59,599 bases of DNA, taken from NCBI GenBank assembly GCA_039714495.1, contig JBDLJD010000004.1, positions 1 to 59,599 of the forward strand, given 5' to 3'. Shown here one piece after another: positions 17,803 through 27,197 of this stretch; within the stretch, counting starts at the first letter, position 1; every line of letters begins with the position of its first letter. Position numbers and translations under genes: made by a program. This DNA comes from JAJDNW01 sp039714495 (lineage in GTDB: Bacteria; Desulfobacterota; Desulfobacteria; Desulfobacterales; B30-G6). Below the pieces are notes generated by a model that searched no databases, was not told where the DNA came from, and saw only the letters and a program-made list of their open reading frames with translations.

Positions 17803-19500
17803 ATGCTCAGCATTAGAAAAATAGGCGTCATTGGCCGGACCTATCGGAACCTGAACCGCTATTCCCAAATTCTGGGGATTCTGTTCAAATACGGTTTCGG
17901 GGACCTGGTCGAAACCCTCAAGATCGACCAATACTTGGAGATCGGCCTGCAGATGATCTCCAGGAAAAAAAGAGACCGGGTCGAAAAATCGACCCGGGCG
18001 GAACGCATCCGCATGGCCTTCGAGGAACTGGGCCCCACCTACATCAAGCTGGGGCAGATCCTCTCCACGCGTCCCGACCTCGTCCCCCCCGATTTCGTCG
18101 CCGAACTGGCCAAGCTGCAGGATGATGTCCCCCCCTTTCCCTTCCACCATGCCAGAAAGATTGTGGAGGCCGAGCTCGGCAAGCCCCTGGAAGACGTATT
18201 CGTTTCTTTCGACGAAAAACCCCTGGCCTCCGCCTCCATCGGTCAGGTGCATAGGGCTGAACTCCTGGATGGGGATACGGTAGCGGTCAAGGTGCAGCGG
18301 CCCGGGATCAAAAAGATCATTGAGGTGGATCTTGAAATCATGCTGCACCTGGCTACACTGGCGGAAAAACACATCGAGGAAATCTCCTTCCACCGCCCGG
18401 TGAAAATAGTCGAAGAATTTGCCAAAACACTGGAACGGGAGCTGGACTACGGCATCGAGTCATCCAGCATGGAGCGCGTGGCCGGCCAGTTCCTGGATGC
18501 CCCCCATGTCTATATCCCCAAGGTTTTCCAAGATACATCTTCAGCGCGGGTGCTCACCACTGAATTCATTGACGGCATCAAGATTTCCAGCGTGGAACAA
18601 CTCGAATCAGGCGACTATGACAAAAAGCTGATCACCCGGAGGGGAGCCGACATATGCCTCAGTCAGATATTCGACCACGGTTTTTTCCATGCCGATCCGC
18701 ATCCCGGAAACATTTTCGTTCTGCCCGACAATGTCATCTGCCTTCTAGACTTCGGCATGGTGGGCACCATTGAACGGAATACCAAGGAAAGCTTTGTGGA
18801 TCTGGTGGACAGCATTGTCCGGCGAGACGAGTCCCTGGCCGCGCATCAGATATTGAAGCTCACATCATGGGAAGAAGAACCCGACATTCGCTTGTTCGAA
18901 AAGGACGTGGCGGATTTCATGGGACGGCATCTTTACAATGCGCTCAAGGAAATCAATCTCGGTAAACTGCTGCAGGAGCTTCTGGAACTGGCCGCCCAGC
19001 ACCGTCTCAGAATATACCCGGACATCTTCCTGATGATGAAAGCCCTGGCCGCCGTGGAAGGCATCGCACGGTATCTGGATCCCGACTTTGACATGGTGAC
19101 CCAGTCGGCGCCCTTCATCGCCAAGGTGAAGCTCAACCGCTTTTCCCCCGAACGCCTCGAAAGCGACATTGTCAAACTGATCACCCAGTCTTATCAATTC
19201 ATCCACAAGTTCCCGAGAGACCTTTTAGAGATCACGCGCCTCATCCGGCAGCAGAAGCTATCCTTTAAACACGATCTGGAAGGTTTCGACCGGATGCTCT
19301 CCACCCATGACCAGATCAGCAACCGTATTTCGTTTTCCATCGTGATCGCCGCCCTGATCATCGGGTCGGCGCTTATCGTCATTTCCAACACCCCTCCGCT
19401 TTTCTACGGCATATCCCTCATCGGCATCATCGGGTTCCTGGCAGCCACGGTTTTGGGCGTCTGGCTGTTGGTGGCGATCCTGAAAAAGGGAAGCCTCTGA
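17803..19500 (+). CDS. ubiB: ABC1/UbiB-family protein kinase-like ATPase
   Basis: A 565-aa UbiB/AarF/ADCK family member. The family K-x-G-Q motif is seen in Y-I-K-L-G-Q-I-L-S-T-R-P-D-L. The A-rich loop A-S-A-S-I-G-Q-V-H-R-A, the catalytic loop H-A-D-P-H-P-G-N-I and the metal loop L-L-D-F-G-M-V-G are intact. Two hydrophobic helices close the C-terminus (from about residue 505), the usual membrane anchor. RBS GGAG five bases before the ATG. The family supports isoprenoid quinone/lipid biosynthesis; in an anaerobe the likely link is menaquinone, but this is inference. Its last 97 bp overlap, tail to tail, the large cadherin-like gene on the other strand. Confidence 0.9.
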   Translation: MLSIRKIGVIGRTYRNLNRYSQILGILFKYGFGDLVETLKIDQYLEIGLQMISRKKRDRVEKSTRAERIRMAFEELGPTYIKLGQILSTRPDLVPPDFVAELAKLQDDVPPFPFHHARKIVEAELGKPLEDVFVSFDEKPLASASIGQVHRAELLDGDTVAVKVQRPGIKKIIEVDLEIMLHLATLAEKHIEEISFHRPVKIVEEFAKTLERELDYGIESSSMERVAGQFLDAPHVYIPKVFQDTSSARVLTTEFIDGIKISSVEQLESGDYDKKLITRRGADICLSQIFDHGFFHADPHPGNIFVLPDNVICLLDFGMVGTIERNTKESFVDLVDSIVRRDESLAAHQILKLTSWEEEPDIRLFEKDVADFMGRHLYNALKEINLGKLLQELLELAAQHRLRIYPDIFLMMKALAAVEGIARYLDPDFDMVTQSAPFIAKVKLNRFSPERLESDIVKLITQSYQFIHKFPRDLLEITRLIRQQKLSFKHDLEGFDRMLSTHDQISNRISFSIVIAALIIGSALIVISNTPPLFYGISLIGIIGFLAATVLGVWLLVAILKKGSL

Positions 19501-22500
19501 CCTAATTTTGATGTGCCGATAAAACAAGGGCCATATTCGTCAGCAGTCAAGGGAAGCAATCCCGATGACCCTGCGTCGGATGACAGGGGACCTACCACAA
19601 ATTCAGACATGTGATCCAACAGGACACCCATGGTAAAAGTAGTCAGGCCTGCTTCCGGCACGTTGTAGCGAGTGGCCAAAATGGTTCCCCCCACATGGAT
19701 GTCTTGGCCTCGCCAGGTGCCATTCACACCGGCCGGTTTCAGTTCACCGTTTGTTTCGACCTGGTAAAGCACCGGATGGTTAATTCGGTCTGGCAGTGTT
19801 GCATCCAGGGATACGAACATGACACCATTTTTCAATCTCAATTTCTTGCTCGAACCCATGCTGAACGGCACTACATCCGGACCTATCCCCTTGGACATAT
19901 AAGGTTCAGGGGCTATTGCCCTCGGCGGAAGGATGATGTCCGCATAGGGCATCCACCCTTCTATATTTTCAACCTCGAACATAGTTCCGGGTTCCAGCAC
20001 GACCTTTATTCCGGTAATTTTTTCCCTGGTCCCACCTGCCAGGCTGGAAGTATCGCTGTTGAGCGTGATGAAGGAAGGGACAAGGCCTTCGTTCAGGCGC
20101 ACGATTCCGGATGTGGAAATCGCCTCTGAAAAAGTATCCAGGTCGAGGAGGCGAAATATTTCAAGCCGGGCGATACTGAATTCGTTGAACTCATCCTCTG
20201 TGTTCACTACCTGTATCTGGTATCGCCCTTCTGCAAAGTCCCCGGCAATATCGACGACAGCGGTGGTAGTGGTGGAGTTGACCCAGGCGATGTCCACCAG
20301 CGCCGTGGCCACTCCCCTGGAATCGATAATATTGACGCCTTGGAGGGTGTCGTTGAAATAATTTCCAACGATAGTTAGGGCGGTCCGGGCCCCTGTCGGA
20401 ACGACTGACGGCGTAACGGTTCGAACTGTTGGAAGTGGGGGGGTGGCTTCGATGATATCGATCCTGTCTTCAGTGGACAGCGACATGCCGTGGGCGTTGA
20501 CGACCCTTGCACGGTAAGTGCCTGCGGGGGCGCCATGCGGTATGTTGCCTGACGTCAGCTGTCCGGTCCCCCGGTCGCTTGGGATATCGATAATCGTGCG
20601 TTTATCTTCCAGGAGGATGATATTGCTGCCGGCTGTCTCTAAAAAATTGCGGCCTTCGATAAGAAGCTCATTTGTTTGTGAACTCTCAAAACTGCGGCTC
20701 CCATGTTCAAGCGTCACCAGGTATACTTCCGGAACGGTGCTATCGGTATAAATTGACGGCACATTGCTTAATATCGACTCATTGCCGGCCATATCGGCAG
20801 CAGTAACGGCGAAATAGTACATTTTCCCCGGAGACAGCCCGTTTACAATGAACTTTTCCTTAAATCCTGCACCGCCGGGAATGATATCACAAAACACTTC
20901 CACGGCATTTCCCAGGTCTTCTTCAGTGATCGGACTCGTCGAATAAAATATGCGATAGTAAAGGATGGCTTCCGATGCCTGAGCCGACGACCAGGACCAG
21001 GCGAGTTGCACCGCTTTTGAATCGGCCAGCATATGTTCATCGGGATAACCCGGCTTCTTGTTCTCAACCGTCAACACTGCGGGATTTGCGGGGGTCAGAT
21101 CCACACGCCAGTGGTGGCATGTAGCGCTTTTTGTGGAGGAACGGCCATCTTCCGAATCGTCCTGCCAAGAGTTGTTGCCAAAAGCGTTGACACAGAGGGT
21201 GTGTTCACCTTCGCTCAGTCCGGCGATCTTTAGGGTCGAGCCCATATCCCCATGAAACCAGATGCGACCGTTATCGAGGGTATAGGTATATCTTTCAACC
21301 GGGATTGCACCTGCTGCTGAGGTGATGCCGATGTCGATCGACGCTTCGCCGGTGATCCTGGCCGGCAGGTTTGTCAATACTGCAGTCGGTATTCCCGAGT
21401 CCACTGTCCAGGCAATGACCGTGGCGTTTTCTTCTGCCTGCCAGTTGCTGACGCGGTCCGCTCCAACCACTTTGAGGGTGTGCGGTCCGTCCACTAGTTC
21501 AGGGAGCACGATCGGCTTAGACACCGGGGAAGCAGCACTCAACTCCCCATCATCCAGCGCGTAACGGAAAGCCGCCACATCCTTACCGCTGACGAAGATG
21601 TCGGCCCGGGCAGGGCCGATGACGCCACTGGGGTGATTCGAGAGTACAGCCACAGGTGGCGTGGTGTCGATAATCCAGGAGACAACTGTGGCCTCCTGTT
21701 CGGATTGCCAGGTTTCGGAGGCGTTTTTTCCAACCACCTCAAGCACATGCTCGACTTCGTCGAACACATCGAATTCAATCCAGCTTTCGATGCTTTGTTC
21801 TGAACTCCATGGGCTGTTGTTCAGGCGATAGCGGTAACTGATCACGCCGGCCCCTGTGACCTGCATACGGTAGCTGGTGGCCCTGTTTAGAGGGGCCGGT
21901 GCAGGGAAAACCACGGCACGGGGTACTAAGGATAGACCTGCGGTGACAAAAGTTTGCTCTTCCCCGTATACAGTACCCACGGTATTGGTGGCATAGGCAC
22001 GTACATAGTAACGGGTATCAGGAATCAGGTCGCTCATCTCACTGGCGAATGTTCCCGGGGTGCCTACGGCGCCAAGTCCCGTCCGGTTGTCCTCGATCCG
22101 TGGATTTCCGGTAGCATTCCAGCAGATACCATACTGGGACAGGGGCGGGTTACCGGGAAAGATGATTTCGCCACTCACCGTTGCACTTGTTTTGCCGATA
22201 CCGGTGACCAAAATTGTCGCCACCGAAGGGCTGTCAATGACCGTGATGGTAAAGGTCTGTGTGTCGACACCTTTGTTCCCGTCTGAAACCTTCAATTTCA
22301 GCTTTTCGGAAGTGATCATGCCAGTAGTGGGTGTCCAGGCAATAGCGCCCGTGTCAGGATCGATAGTCATATTGGGCGGTTTTGAGTCTAACGACCATGT
22401 CAGCGCGTCGTTTTCAGGATCCCGAGCGGATGGAAGATAGGCATAAAGTGTGTTGCTGTGGGCTTCGGTTCGGGGATCCGAGGTGATAACTGGCGGGTCG

Positions 22501-23438
22501 TTGACAGCAGTTACCCTGAACCTGGCAGAATCCCTGTCTGAAAGGCCGCCTGTATCGGTGGCCGTAAAGGTAATGGTCTCGGACCCGTTCCAGTCTGGTC
22601 CGGGTGCGGTAACCTTGACCACATGCGAAGTGCGGTCGATAGCAACCACGAGTTCGCGGTTACCACTGTAAGTCCAGGCGATGTCACGGTCAGCATCCTG
22701 ATCATCTTTGACAAAATTGTCCAGGTTGAAACTTGCAAACCCAGTGTCTTCGGCAATGGCTTGGTCGGAAATGTTCCCGACCACTGGCGGGTCGTTGACA
22801 GCGGTTACCCTGAACCTGGCAGAATCCCTGTCTGAAAGACCGCCTGTATCGGTGGCCGTAAAGGTAATGGTCTCGGACCCGTTCCAGTCTGGTCCGGGTG
22901 CGGTAACCTTAACCACGTGCGAAGTGGGGTCGATGACGACCACAAGTTCATTGTTTCCGCTGTAGGTCCAGGCAATGTCGCTGTCATTATCTTGGTCATC
23001 GGCGACAAAATTGTCCAGGTCGAAGCTGGCAAACCCAGTGTCTTCGGCAATGGTCTGGTCGGAAATGTCTCCGACCACCGGCGGATTATTTATACCATTG
23101 ACTGTGAATTTGGCCGCATCACTATCGGATTCGTCGTTCTTATCGGTAGCCGTAAAAATGATGGTTTCGGTTCCGGTCCAGCTTCGGTGCGGGGTTGTTA
23201 TCTTGGCGTCATTTTTTTTACTGATGGAAACGGACAGTTCGACATTACCAGTGAATGACCATGTAACTTTACCATCACCGTCGTCATCCAGGTATTTATT
23301 CAGCTTGATTTTGTCAAAAGAATCCCCCTCTTCAATCACCTGATCAGGGATGTCAGTGACCTCCGGGGCATCGGCACAAACGATTCCCGGGTAAACCGCC
23401 ATAAAGGCGTATAATATTATAACATATAGTGATTTCAA
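19404..23438 (-). CDS. large secreted cadherin/Ig-like repeat protein
   Basis: 1344 aa from a TTG at 23438 (AGGTAG upstream), with a signal peptide cleaved after V-C-A (about residue 22). Tandem beta-sandwich modules follow: Ile-Pro-Asp-Gln-x-Ile-x-Glu-type cadherin-like repeats (~25-310, two nearly identical 98-aa copies), a putative Ig module ending T-F-T-I-T-V, a fibronectin-like block, several Ig-like 'ATVVSWIIDTTPP' modules, a fibronectin type III-like stretch near 780-880, and IPT/TIG-like modules (~890-1090). Likely a calcium-dependent adhesin or surface protein. The end contains G-P-C-F-I-G-T, resembling the start of a CFI-box C-terminal sorting tail, but the rest does not match. The gene overlaps ubiB by 97 bp. 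Confidence 0.82.
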   Translation of the reverse strand: MKSLYVIILYAFMAVYPGIVCADAPEVTDIPDQVIEEGDSFDKIKLNKYLDDDGDGKVTWSFTGNVELSVSISKKNDAKITTPHRSWTGTETIIFTATDKNDESDSDAAKFTVNGINNPPVVGDISDQTIAEDTGFASFDLDNFVADDQDNDSDIAWTYSGNNELVVVIDPTSHVVKVTAPGPDWNGSETITFTATDTGGLSDRDSARFRVTAVNDPPVVGNISDQAIAEDTGFASFNLDNFVKDDQDADRDIAWTYSGNRELVVAIDRTSHVVKVTAPGPDWNGSETITFTATDTGGLSDRDSARFRVTAVNDPPVITSDPRTEAHSNTLYAYLPSARDPENDALTWSLDSKPPNMTIDPDTGAIAWTPTTGMITSEKLKLKVSDGNKGVDTQTFTITVIDSPSVATILVTGIGKTSATVSGEIIFPGNPPLSQYGICWNATGNPRIEDNRTGLGAVGTPGTFASEMSDLIPDTRYYVRAYATNTVGTVYGEEQTFVTAGLSLVPRAVVFPAPAPLNRATSYRMQVTGAGVISYRYRLNNSPWSSEQSIESWIEFDVFDEVEHVLEVVGKNASETWQSEQEATVVSWIIDTTPPVAVLSNHPSGVIGPARADIFVSGKDVAAFRYALDDGELSAASPVSKPIVLPELVDGPHTLKVVGADRVSNWQAEENATVIAWTVDSGIPTAVLTNLPARITGEASIDIGITSAAGAIPVERYTYTLDNGRIWFHGDMGSTLKIAGLSEGEHTLCVNAFGNNSWQDDSEDGRSSTKSATCHHWRVDLTPANPAVLTVENKKPGYPDEHMLADSKAVQLAWSWSSAQASEAILYYRIFYSTSPITEEDLGNAVEVFCDIIPGGAGFKEKFIVNGLSPGKMYYFAVTAADMAGNESILSNVPSIYTDSTVPEVYLVTLEHGSRSFESSQTNELLIEGRNFLETAGSNIILLEDKRTIIDIPSDRGTGQLTSGNIPHGAPAGTYRARVVNAHGMSLSTEDRIDIIEATPPLPTVRTVTPSVVPTGARTALTIVGNYFNDTLQGVNIIDSRGVATALVDIAWVNSTTTTAVVDIAGDFAEGRYQIQVVNTEDEFNEFSIARLEIFRLLDLDTFSEAISTSGIVRLNEGLVPSFITLNSDTSSLAGGTREKITGIKVVLEPGTMFEVENIEGWMPYADIILPPRAIAPEPYMSKGIGPDVVPFSMGSSKKLRLKNGVMFVSLDATLPDRINHPVLYQVETNGELKPAGVNGTWRGQDIHVGGTILATRYNVPEAGLTTFTMGVLLDHMSEFVVGPLSSDAGSSGLLPLTADEYGPCFIGTSKLGQRLPFFRIATNSQTPKTVAARNPMMPMRDMP
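22489..23076 (-). repeat. tandem 294-bp coding repeat
   Basis: Two head-to-tail copies with a 294-bp (98-codon) period: the text actggcgggtcgttgacag at ~22489 recurs, almost unchanged, at ~22783, as does the following 120 bp. They encode two near-identical cadherin-like modules. A third, more diverged module precedes them in the protein. The high DNA identity suggests recent duplication or gene conversion. Confidence 0.75.
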
Positions 23439-23653
23439 GGAATCTACCTGTTTCCCTGGATGCTGAGTTCTGCCGTTAATGTTTCGGGCGCTCAGTCTGT
23501 TTCAGAGATCAAGACCTGATGTTACCATCTCCTGTCACATGATCGTTTCTGGTAGGAAGAGTCGACACAGAAGGCATTTTTCCAGTAAATCGATTGCACT
23601 AATCATCTAATATACGCATTTATCCATGAAATTCAAACAATATGAAAAAATGC

Positions 23654-23983
23654 CTATATTGCTTCAATCGAAAGCCGCGCCAAAGAGTAGCTGATGCCCG
23701 GGCGCTCGTTGAATCCGATGTCAATGTCCGCCATTTCCTTCAAATCATTGAAATAGGATACAAAGGCAGATTTAAGTCCAGATGCATCTTCCTGCCAGTC
23801 GTTGATAAAGTTATCTACTGCCTGCTTCTGCATGCTCTTCTCACTTTCTCCCCCAAGGTTGCATAAACGCCGTTTTTGATAATTACTCACCTGAATCTTG
23901 CACGGGTCGGAGGCTTTCATTGAAGGCAGCCTCGGCATACAGTTCCGATTCAGTTGCATTGTCAACTGACAAATGTTACCCAT
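23654..23983 (-). pseudogene. truncated small protein (F-x-x-R-P-G-x-S-Y-S-L family)
   Basis: The recognisable part starts at an internal Met (MQKQAVDNFINDW...) and runs only to F-N-E-R-P-G-I-S-Y-S-L-A before an unrelated tail and stop. From memory, homologous small proteins of similar bacteria continue well beyond the R-P-G-x-S-Y-S-L block, so the C-terminal half appears lost. The upstream extension of the open frame has no family resemblance. Function unknown. Confidence 0.45.
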
Positions 23984-24001
23984 TTTTAGGACATTGAATT
24001 G

Positions 24002-25981
24002 ATGATCAAAAATAAAAAAATGAAGAATGCCTACATGGGAAAAATCCTCTGGGTCGATCTGGAATCAGGCCGGCTCCAGGAGGAAGAAATAGACGAAACC
24101 ATCTACCGGGAATCCCTTGCAGGAACAGGTATGGCAGCCCGCATTCTCCTGGACAGGATCCCGCCTCAAACCGACCCCCTGGGCCCTGACAACATCATCT
24201 GTTTTGTTTCCGGATTACTGACCGGCACTGGTTCGCTTTTTACCGGCCGCTGGATGGTAGCCGCCAAATCACCCCTCACCGGCACATGGGGGGATGCCAA
24301 CTGTGGCGGCAATTTCTCACCGGCCATCAAACGCTGCGGTTATGACGGTATTTTTTTCAAGGGTGTGAGCCCCCAGCCGGTTTATTTCTGTATCAACGAT
24401 GGAAAGGCGGAGCTCAGGGATGCCCGCGATGTCTGGGGAAAAGACACCAAGGAAACAGAGGCCTTCCTGAAAAAGGAATCAGGATGCCGCATGCCGCGCA
24501 TCGCCAGCATTGGTCAGGCCGGTGAAAACATATCGCTGATCGCGGGCATTGCCAACGACGGGGGGCGCATGGCAGCCCGGTCCGGCCTCGGGGCGGTCAT
24601 GGGCTCAAAAAAACTGAAAGCCGTGGTTCTGGATGGAACACACCGGATCAGGGTTCACGATCAGGCAGAAATCAGACGGTTGAGCCAGAAATGCAATGAA
24701 AACATTCAATTCATGCCGCCCTTCCCCCCGGCCTTTGTACTGGCCTACATGGGCGCCATCCTGCGGGCCCTGCCGGCCCAGCCTTCTACAGAAACCCTGA
24801 TGTTCAACACCGTCTATAAACGCATGCTGCAGAAATGGGGCACAGCCAGCCTGAACCAGATATTGATCGAACTCGGTGATTCCCCCATAAAAAACTGGAA
24901 GGGCAGCAATGAAGATTTCGGACCGGAACACTCTGAAAATCTGAACCCGAATGTGTTTTCGGACTGTGTCATCGTAAAATACCACTGCTATGCCTGCCCG
25001 TTGGGCTGCGGGGGGATATGCCATCGCCCAGGCCTTCCCGGCGAAACCCACAAGCCGGAATATGAAACCGTACTGGCCTTGGGCGGCTTGTGTCTGAACG
25101 ACGACGCGGACAGCATATTCCGTATGAACGAAACCCTCAACCGGGCCGGCATGGACTCCATCTCGGCCGGCGGCACCATTGCTTTTGCCATCGAGTGTTT
25201 TGAAAAAGGGATTTTGACGCTCATAGACACAGATGGCCTTGAACTCACCTGGGGCAACAGTAAGGCTATCGAAGCCCTGGTGGACCGCATGATTCACAGG
25301 CAGGGAATCGGTGATCTCCTGGCCGACGGCGTGAGAGCTGCATCGCTTAAGATCGGCAAGGGGTCGGCTGAATATGCCATTCATGCAGGGGGCCAGGAAC
25401 TGGCCATGCATGACGGCCGGTATGATCCTGGATTTGCTTTGCACAACTGTGTGGAGGCAACGCCGGGACGGCACACCATCGGTTCGCAGATGTATTATGA
25501 GCTGTTCCAGTTGTGGGAAAAGGTGCCCGACCTGCCGGAACCCGGCCTGATTTACATGAAGCGCAGCAAATATGTTCCCGACAGGGAGAAAGCGGTGGCT
25601 GCGGCTACGTGCAGCAAATACATGAATGTCATCAACGGCTCCGGGGCCTGCCTTTACGGCGCGCTTATGGGGACAAAGGATTTCCCCCTGTTCGAGTGGC
25701 TGAATGCCGCCACCGGCTGGCAAATGTCGCCCCATGACTACCTTGAGATCGGGGCAGACATTCAGAGCATGAAGCAGCAGTTCAATATCAAGCAGGGCAT
25801 CAAACCTAGGGACATAAAGGTGACAGACCGGGCCCTCGGCCGCCCCCCCCTGACTGCCGGGGCCAACCAAGGCAGATCCGTACCAGTGGATAAAATGGTT
25901 AAAGATTACTGGGAAGTACTGGGATGGGACCCTGAATCCGGCACCCCTCTTTCAATCGGAAAAATGGATTGGGAGCTATAA
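24002..25981 (+). CDS. aor: aldehyde:ferredoxin oxidoreductase family tungstoenzyme
   Basis: About 659 aa. The start is taken as ATG 24002 (TAGGA ten bases upstream; ATG 24020 is possible). AOR-family features: N-terminal GKILWVDL and L-L-T-G-T-G-S-L-F-T, R-W-M-V-A-A-K-S-P-L-T-G tungstopterin-binding strand, A-R-S-G-L-G-A-V-M-G-S-K-K-L-K-A, cluster ligands C-Y-A-C-P-L-G-C, and the later Cys in N-G-S-G-A-C-L-Y-G. Oxidises aldehydes to acids (or the reverse) with ferredoxin. BamB-type benzoyl-CoA reductases share the fold, but the sequence style is closer to classical AOR. The next gene, 4 bp away, is a four-cluster ferredoxin that is its probable partner. Confidence 0.9.
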   Translation: MIKNKKMKNAYMGKILWVDLESGRLQEEEIDETIYRESLAGTGMAARILLDRIPPQTDPLGPDNIICFVSGLLTGTGSLFTGRWMVAAKSPLTGTWGDANCGGNFSPAIKRCGYDGIFFKGVSPQPVYFCINDGKAELRDARDVWGKDTKETEAFLKKESGCRMPRIASIGQAGENISLIAGIANDGGRMAARSGLGAVMGSKKLKAVVLDGTHRIRVHDQAEIRRLSQKCNENIQFMPPFPPAFVLAYMGAILRALPAQPSTETLMFNTVYKRMLQKWGTASLNQILIELGDSPIKNWKGSNEDFGPEHSENLNPNVFSDCVIVKYHCYACPLGCGGICHRPGLPGETHKPEYETVLALGGLCLNDDADSIFRMNETLNRAGMDSISAGGTIAFAIECFEKGILTLIDTDGLELTWGNSKAIEALVDRMIHRQGIGDLLADGVRAASLKIGKGSAEYAIHAGGQELAMHDGRYDPGFALHNCVEATPGRHTIGSQMYYELFQLWEKVPDLPEPGLIYMKRSKYVPDREKAVAAATCSKYMNVINGSGACLYGALMGTKDFPLFEWLNAATGWQMSPHDYLEIGADIQSMKQQFNIKQGIKPRDIKVTDRALGRPPLTAGANQGRSVPVDKMVKDYWEVLGWDPESGTPLSIGKMDWEL

Positions 25982-25985
25982 GGTG

Positions 25986-26411
25986 ATGCCGTTCACGATT
26001 ACCGACCGGTGCATCGGTTGCAGCGTCTGCAAGAAAATATGCCCGGCAGATGCCATTCAAGGCGAAAAGGGTAAGCTGCACAAGATAGACCCAAACGCCT
26101 GCTACGAATGCAGCGCCTGCGGCAGAATTTGTCCCCAGTCGGCCGTAAAAAATGCCCAAGGCAAGTTCATCGAGCGTATCCGTATTCGAAGAAACTGGCC
26201 CAAGCCCAGCATCGATACTGCAAAATGCATGTCGTGCAACATTTGCATCGATGCCTGCCCCCGGGCCTGTCTGACGCTTCAGTATACCATGGATACCACA
26301 GACAAAAAGGGCTTTCCTGTCCTTGCCCGGTCCCGGAATTGTATTGGCTGTGAATTCTGCGCAGCGGCCTGTCCGGTGGAGGCGATTGTCATGACGGTTA
26401 ACCCGGTATAA
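25986..26411 (+). CDS. ferredoxin with four 4Fe-4S motifs, AOR partner
   Basis: 141 aa from the ATG at 25986 (AAGG just upstream; a GTG at 25983 is the alternative). Four full motifs: C-I-G-C-S-V-C-K-K-I-C-P, C-Y-E-C-S-A-C-G-R-I-C-P, C-M-S-C-N-I-C-I-D-A-C-P and C-I-G-C-E-F-C-A-A-A-C-P, i.e. two tandem two-cluster ferredoxin units. Placed immediately after the AOR gene, it should carry electrons from the tungsten enzyme. Such polyferredoxin-like partners are known for AORs of anaerobic bacteria. Soluble, no signal peptide. Confidence 0.9.
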   Translation: MPFTITDRCIGCSVCKKICPADAIQGEKGKLHKIDPNACYECSACGRICPQSAVKNAQGKFIERIRIRRNWPKPSIDTAKCMSCNICIDACPRACLTLQYTMDTTDKKGFPVLARSRNCIGCEFCAAACPVEAIVMTVNPV

Positions 26412-26455
26412 AGAAATTAATGGAGTGATGGAGCAATGGAACAAATAAAGATAAA

Positions 26456-26600
26456 AAGGTGTCAGGTTTCAGGTGTCGAGTGTCAGGTTGGCTATCAGCA
26501 AAACGTTCAATGTTCGATGTTCATTTTACCCATCCACTCGCTCCAGACCCAACATTCCAATACTCCATTACTGGGAATTGTCTTTGGCAGGAAAGCTTTC
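26456..26600. repeat. dispersed 'caggtttcaggtg' simple repeat
   Basis: gtgtcaggtttcaggtgtcg followed by agtgtcaggttggc, then text of the attccaatactccatt type that also appears near 55110-55160 (ttccatcactccaatacgcc). Non-coding spacer. Confidence 0.45.
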
Positions 26601-26634
26601 CACTCACCTTCGCAGGATGAGTAAATAAATTTAG

Positions 26635-26808
26635 CTATTGTTCGAAATACTCTGGAGTGGCTTCGGACTTAACCAGCGTGTTGCCGCAATGGGGGCAGAA
26701 AGGGGTGGCTATGTTCTGCTCATCCACACATGCTTCCTGTGGGATATTGAGTTCATAGGATCCCGTACCGCCGTATTCGCATTCTTTTTCCGGGCATGAA
26801 AACTTCAT
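26635..26808 (-). CDS. small zinc-ribbon protein
   Basis: A 57-aa protein not easily seen by length filters. It starts MKFSCPEKEC and carries a second pair C-P-H-C near the C-terminus, giving C-x4-C ... C-x2-C, a zinc-ribbon arrangement. A strong RBS AAAGGAG lies eight bases before the ATG. Codon use is like the neighbours. Function unknown; similar mini zinc-ribbons are common in sulfate reducers. Confidence 0.7.
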   Translation of the reverse strand: MKFSCPEKECEYGGTGSYELNIPQEACVDEQNIATPFCPHCGNTLVKSEATPEYFEQ

Positions 26809-27197
26809 ATCTGTAACTCCTTTATTTCATTATAACGTTTGGTACTATCCCTTAAAAAATAGGATGCTAATCATAATTCCTATCAATTTGCAATATCCAA
26901 AATTTACATCAAACGCTATATATGATAGTCACTTATCCTTCGATGGCAAGGCCATATCGCCATAATTTCCATGCCCTGAAGGGGGCAACGGGCATGAAAC
27001 AAACAAAATATATGGAACCTAAATTGAATACCATTCTCAAATGTGATGGGCTGTTTCTAATGAATGAATCTGATTGAAGTTATTATTCGGCTATGCTATC
27101 GAGATCAATCGCAAGATTCTCATGGATAGCGCAAGCTTCACTGCGTGTCCCACATGAAAATCATTATCTCTAAGGTTCATTATTGCAGGGTAGGACA
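26809..27197. other. AT-rich gap
   Basis: About 390 bp between divergent genes (zinc-ribbon and nucleotidyltransferase). Besides the promoter regions expected for both, no repeat or RNA gene was recognised. Confidence 0.4.

Noticed and set aside
23999..24001. TTG start for the AOR gene
   Set aside because: ATG at 24002 is one codon later and a better start.
24605..25870. Long open frame antisense to the AOR gene (421 codons)
   Set aside because: Mirror frame of a GC-rich coding gene; no domain, no RBS, and the sense gene is unmistakable AOR.
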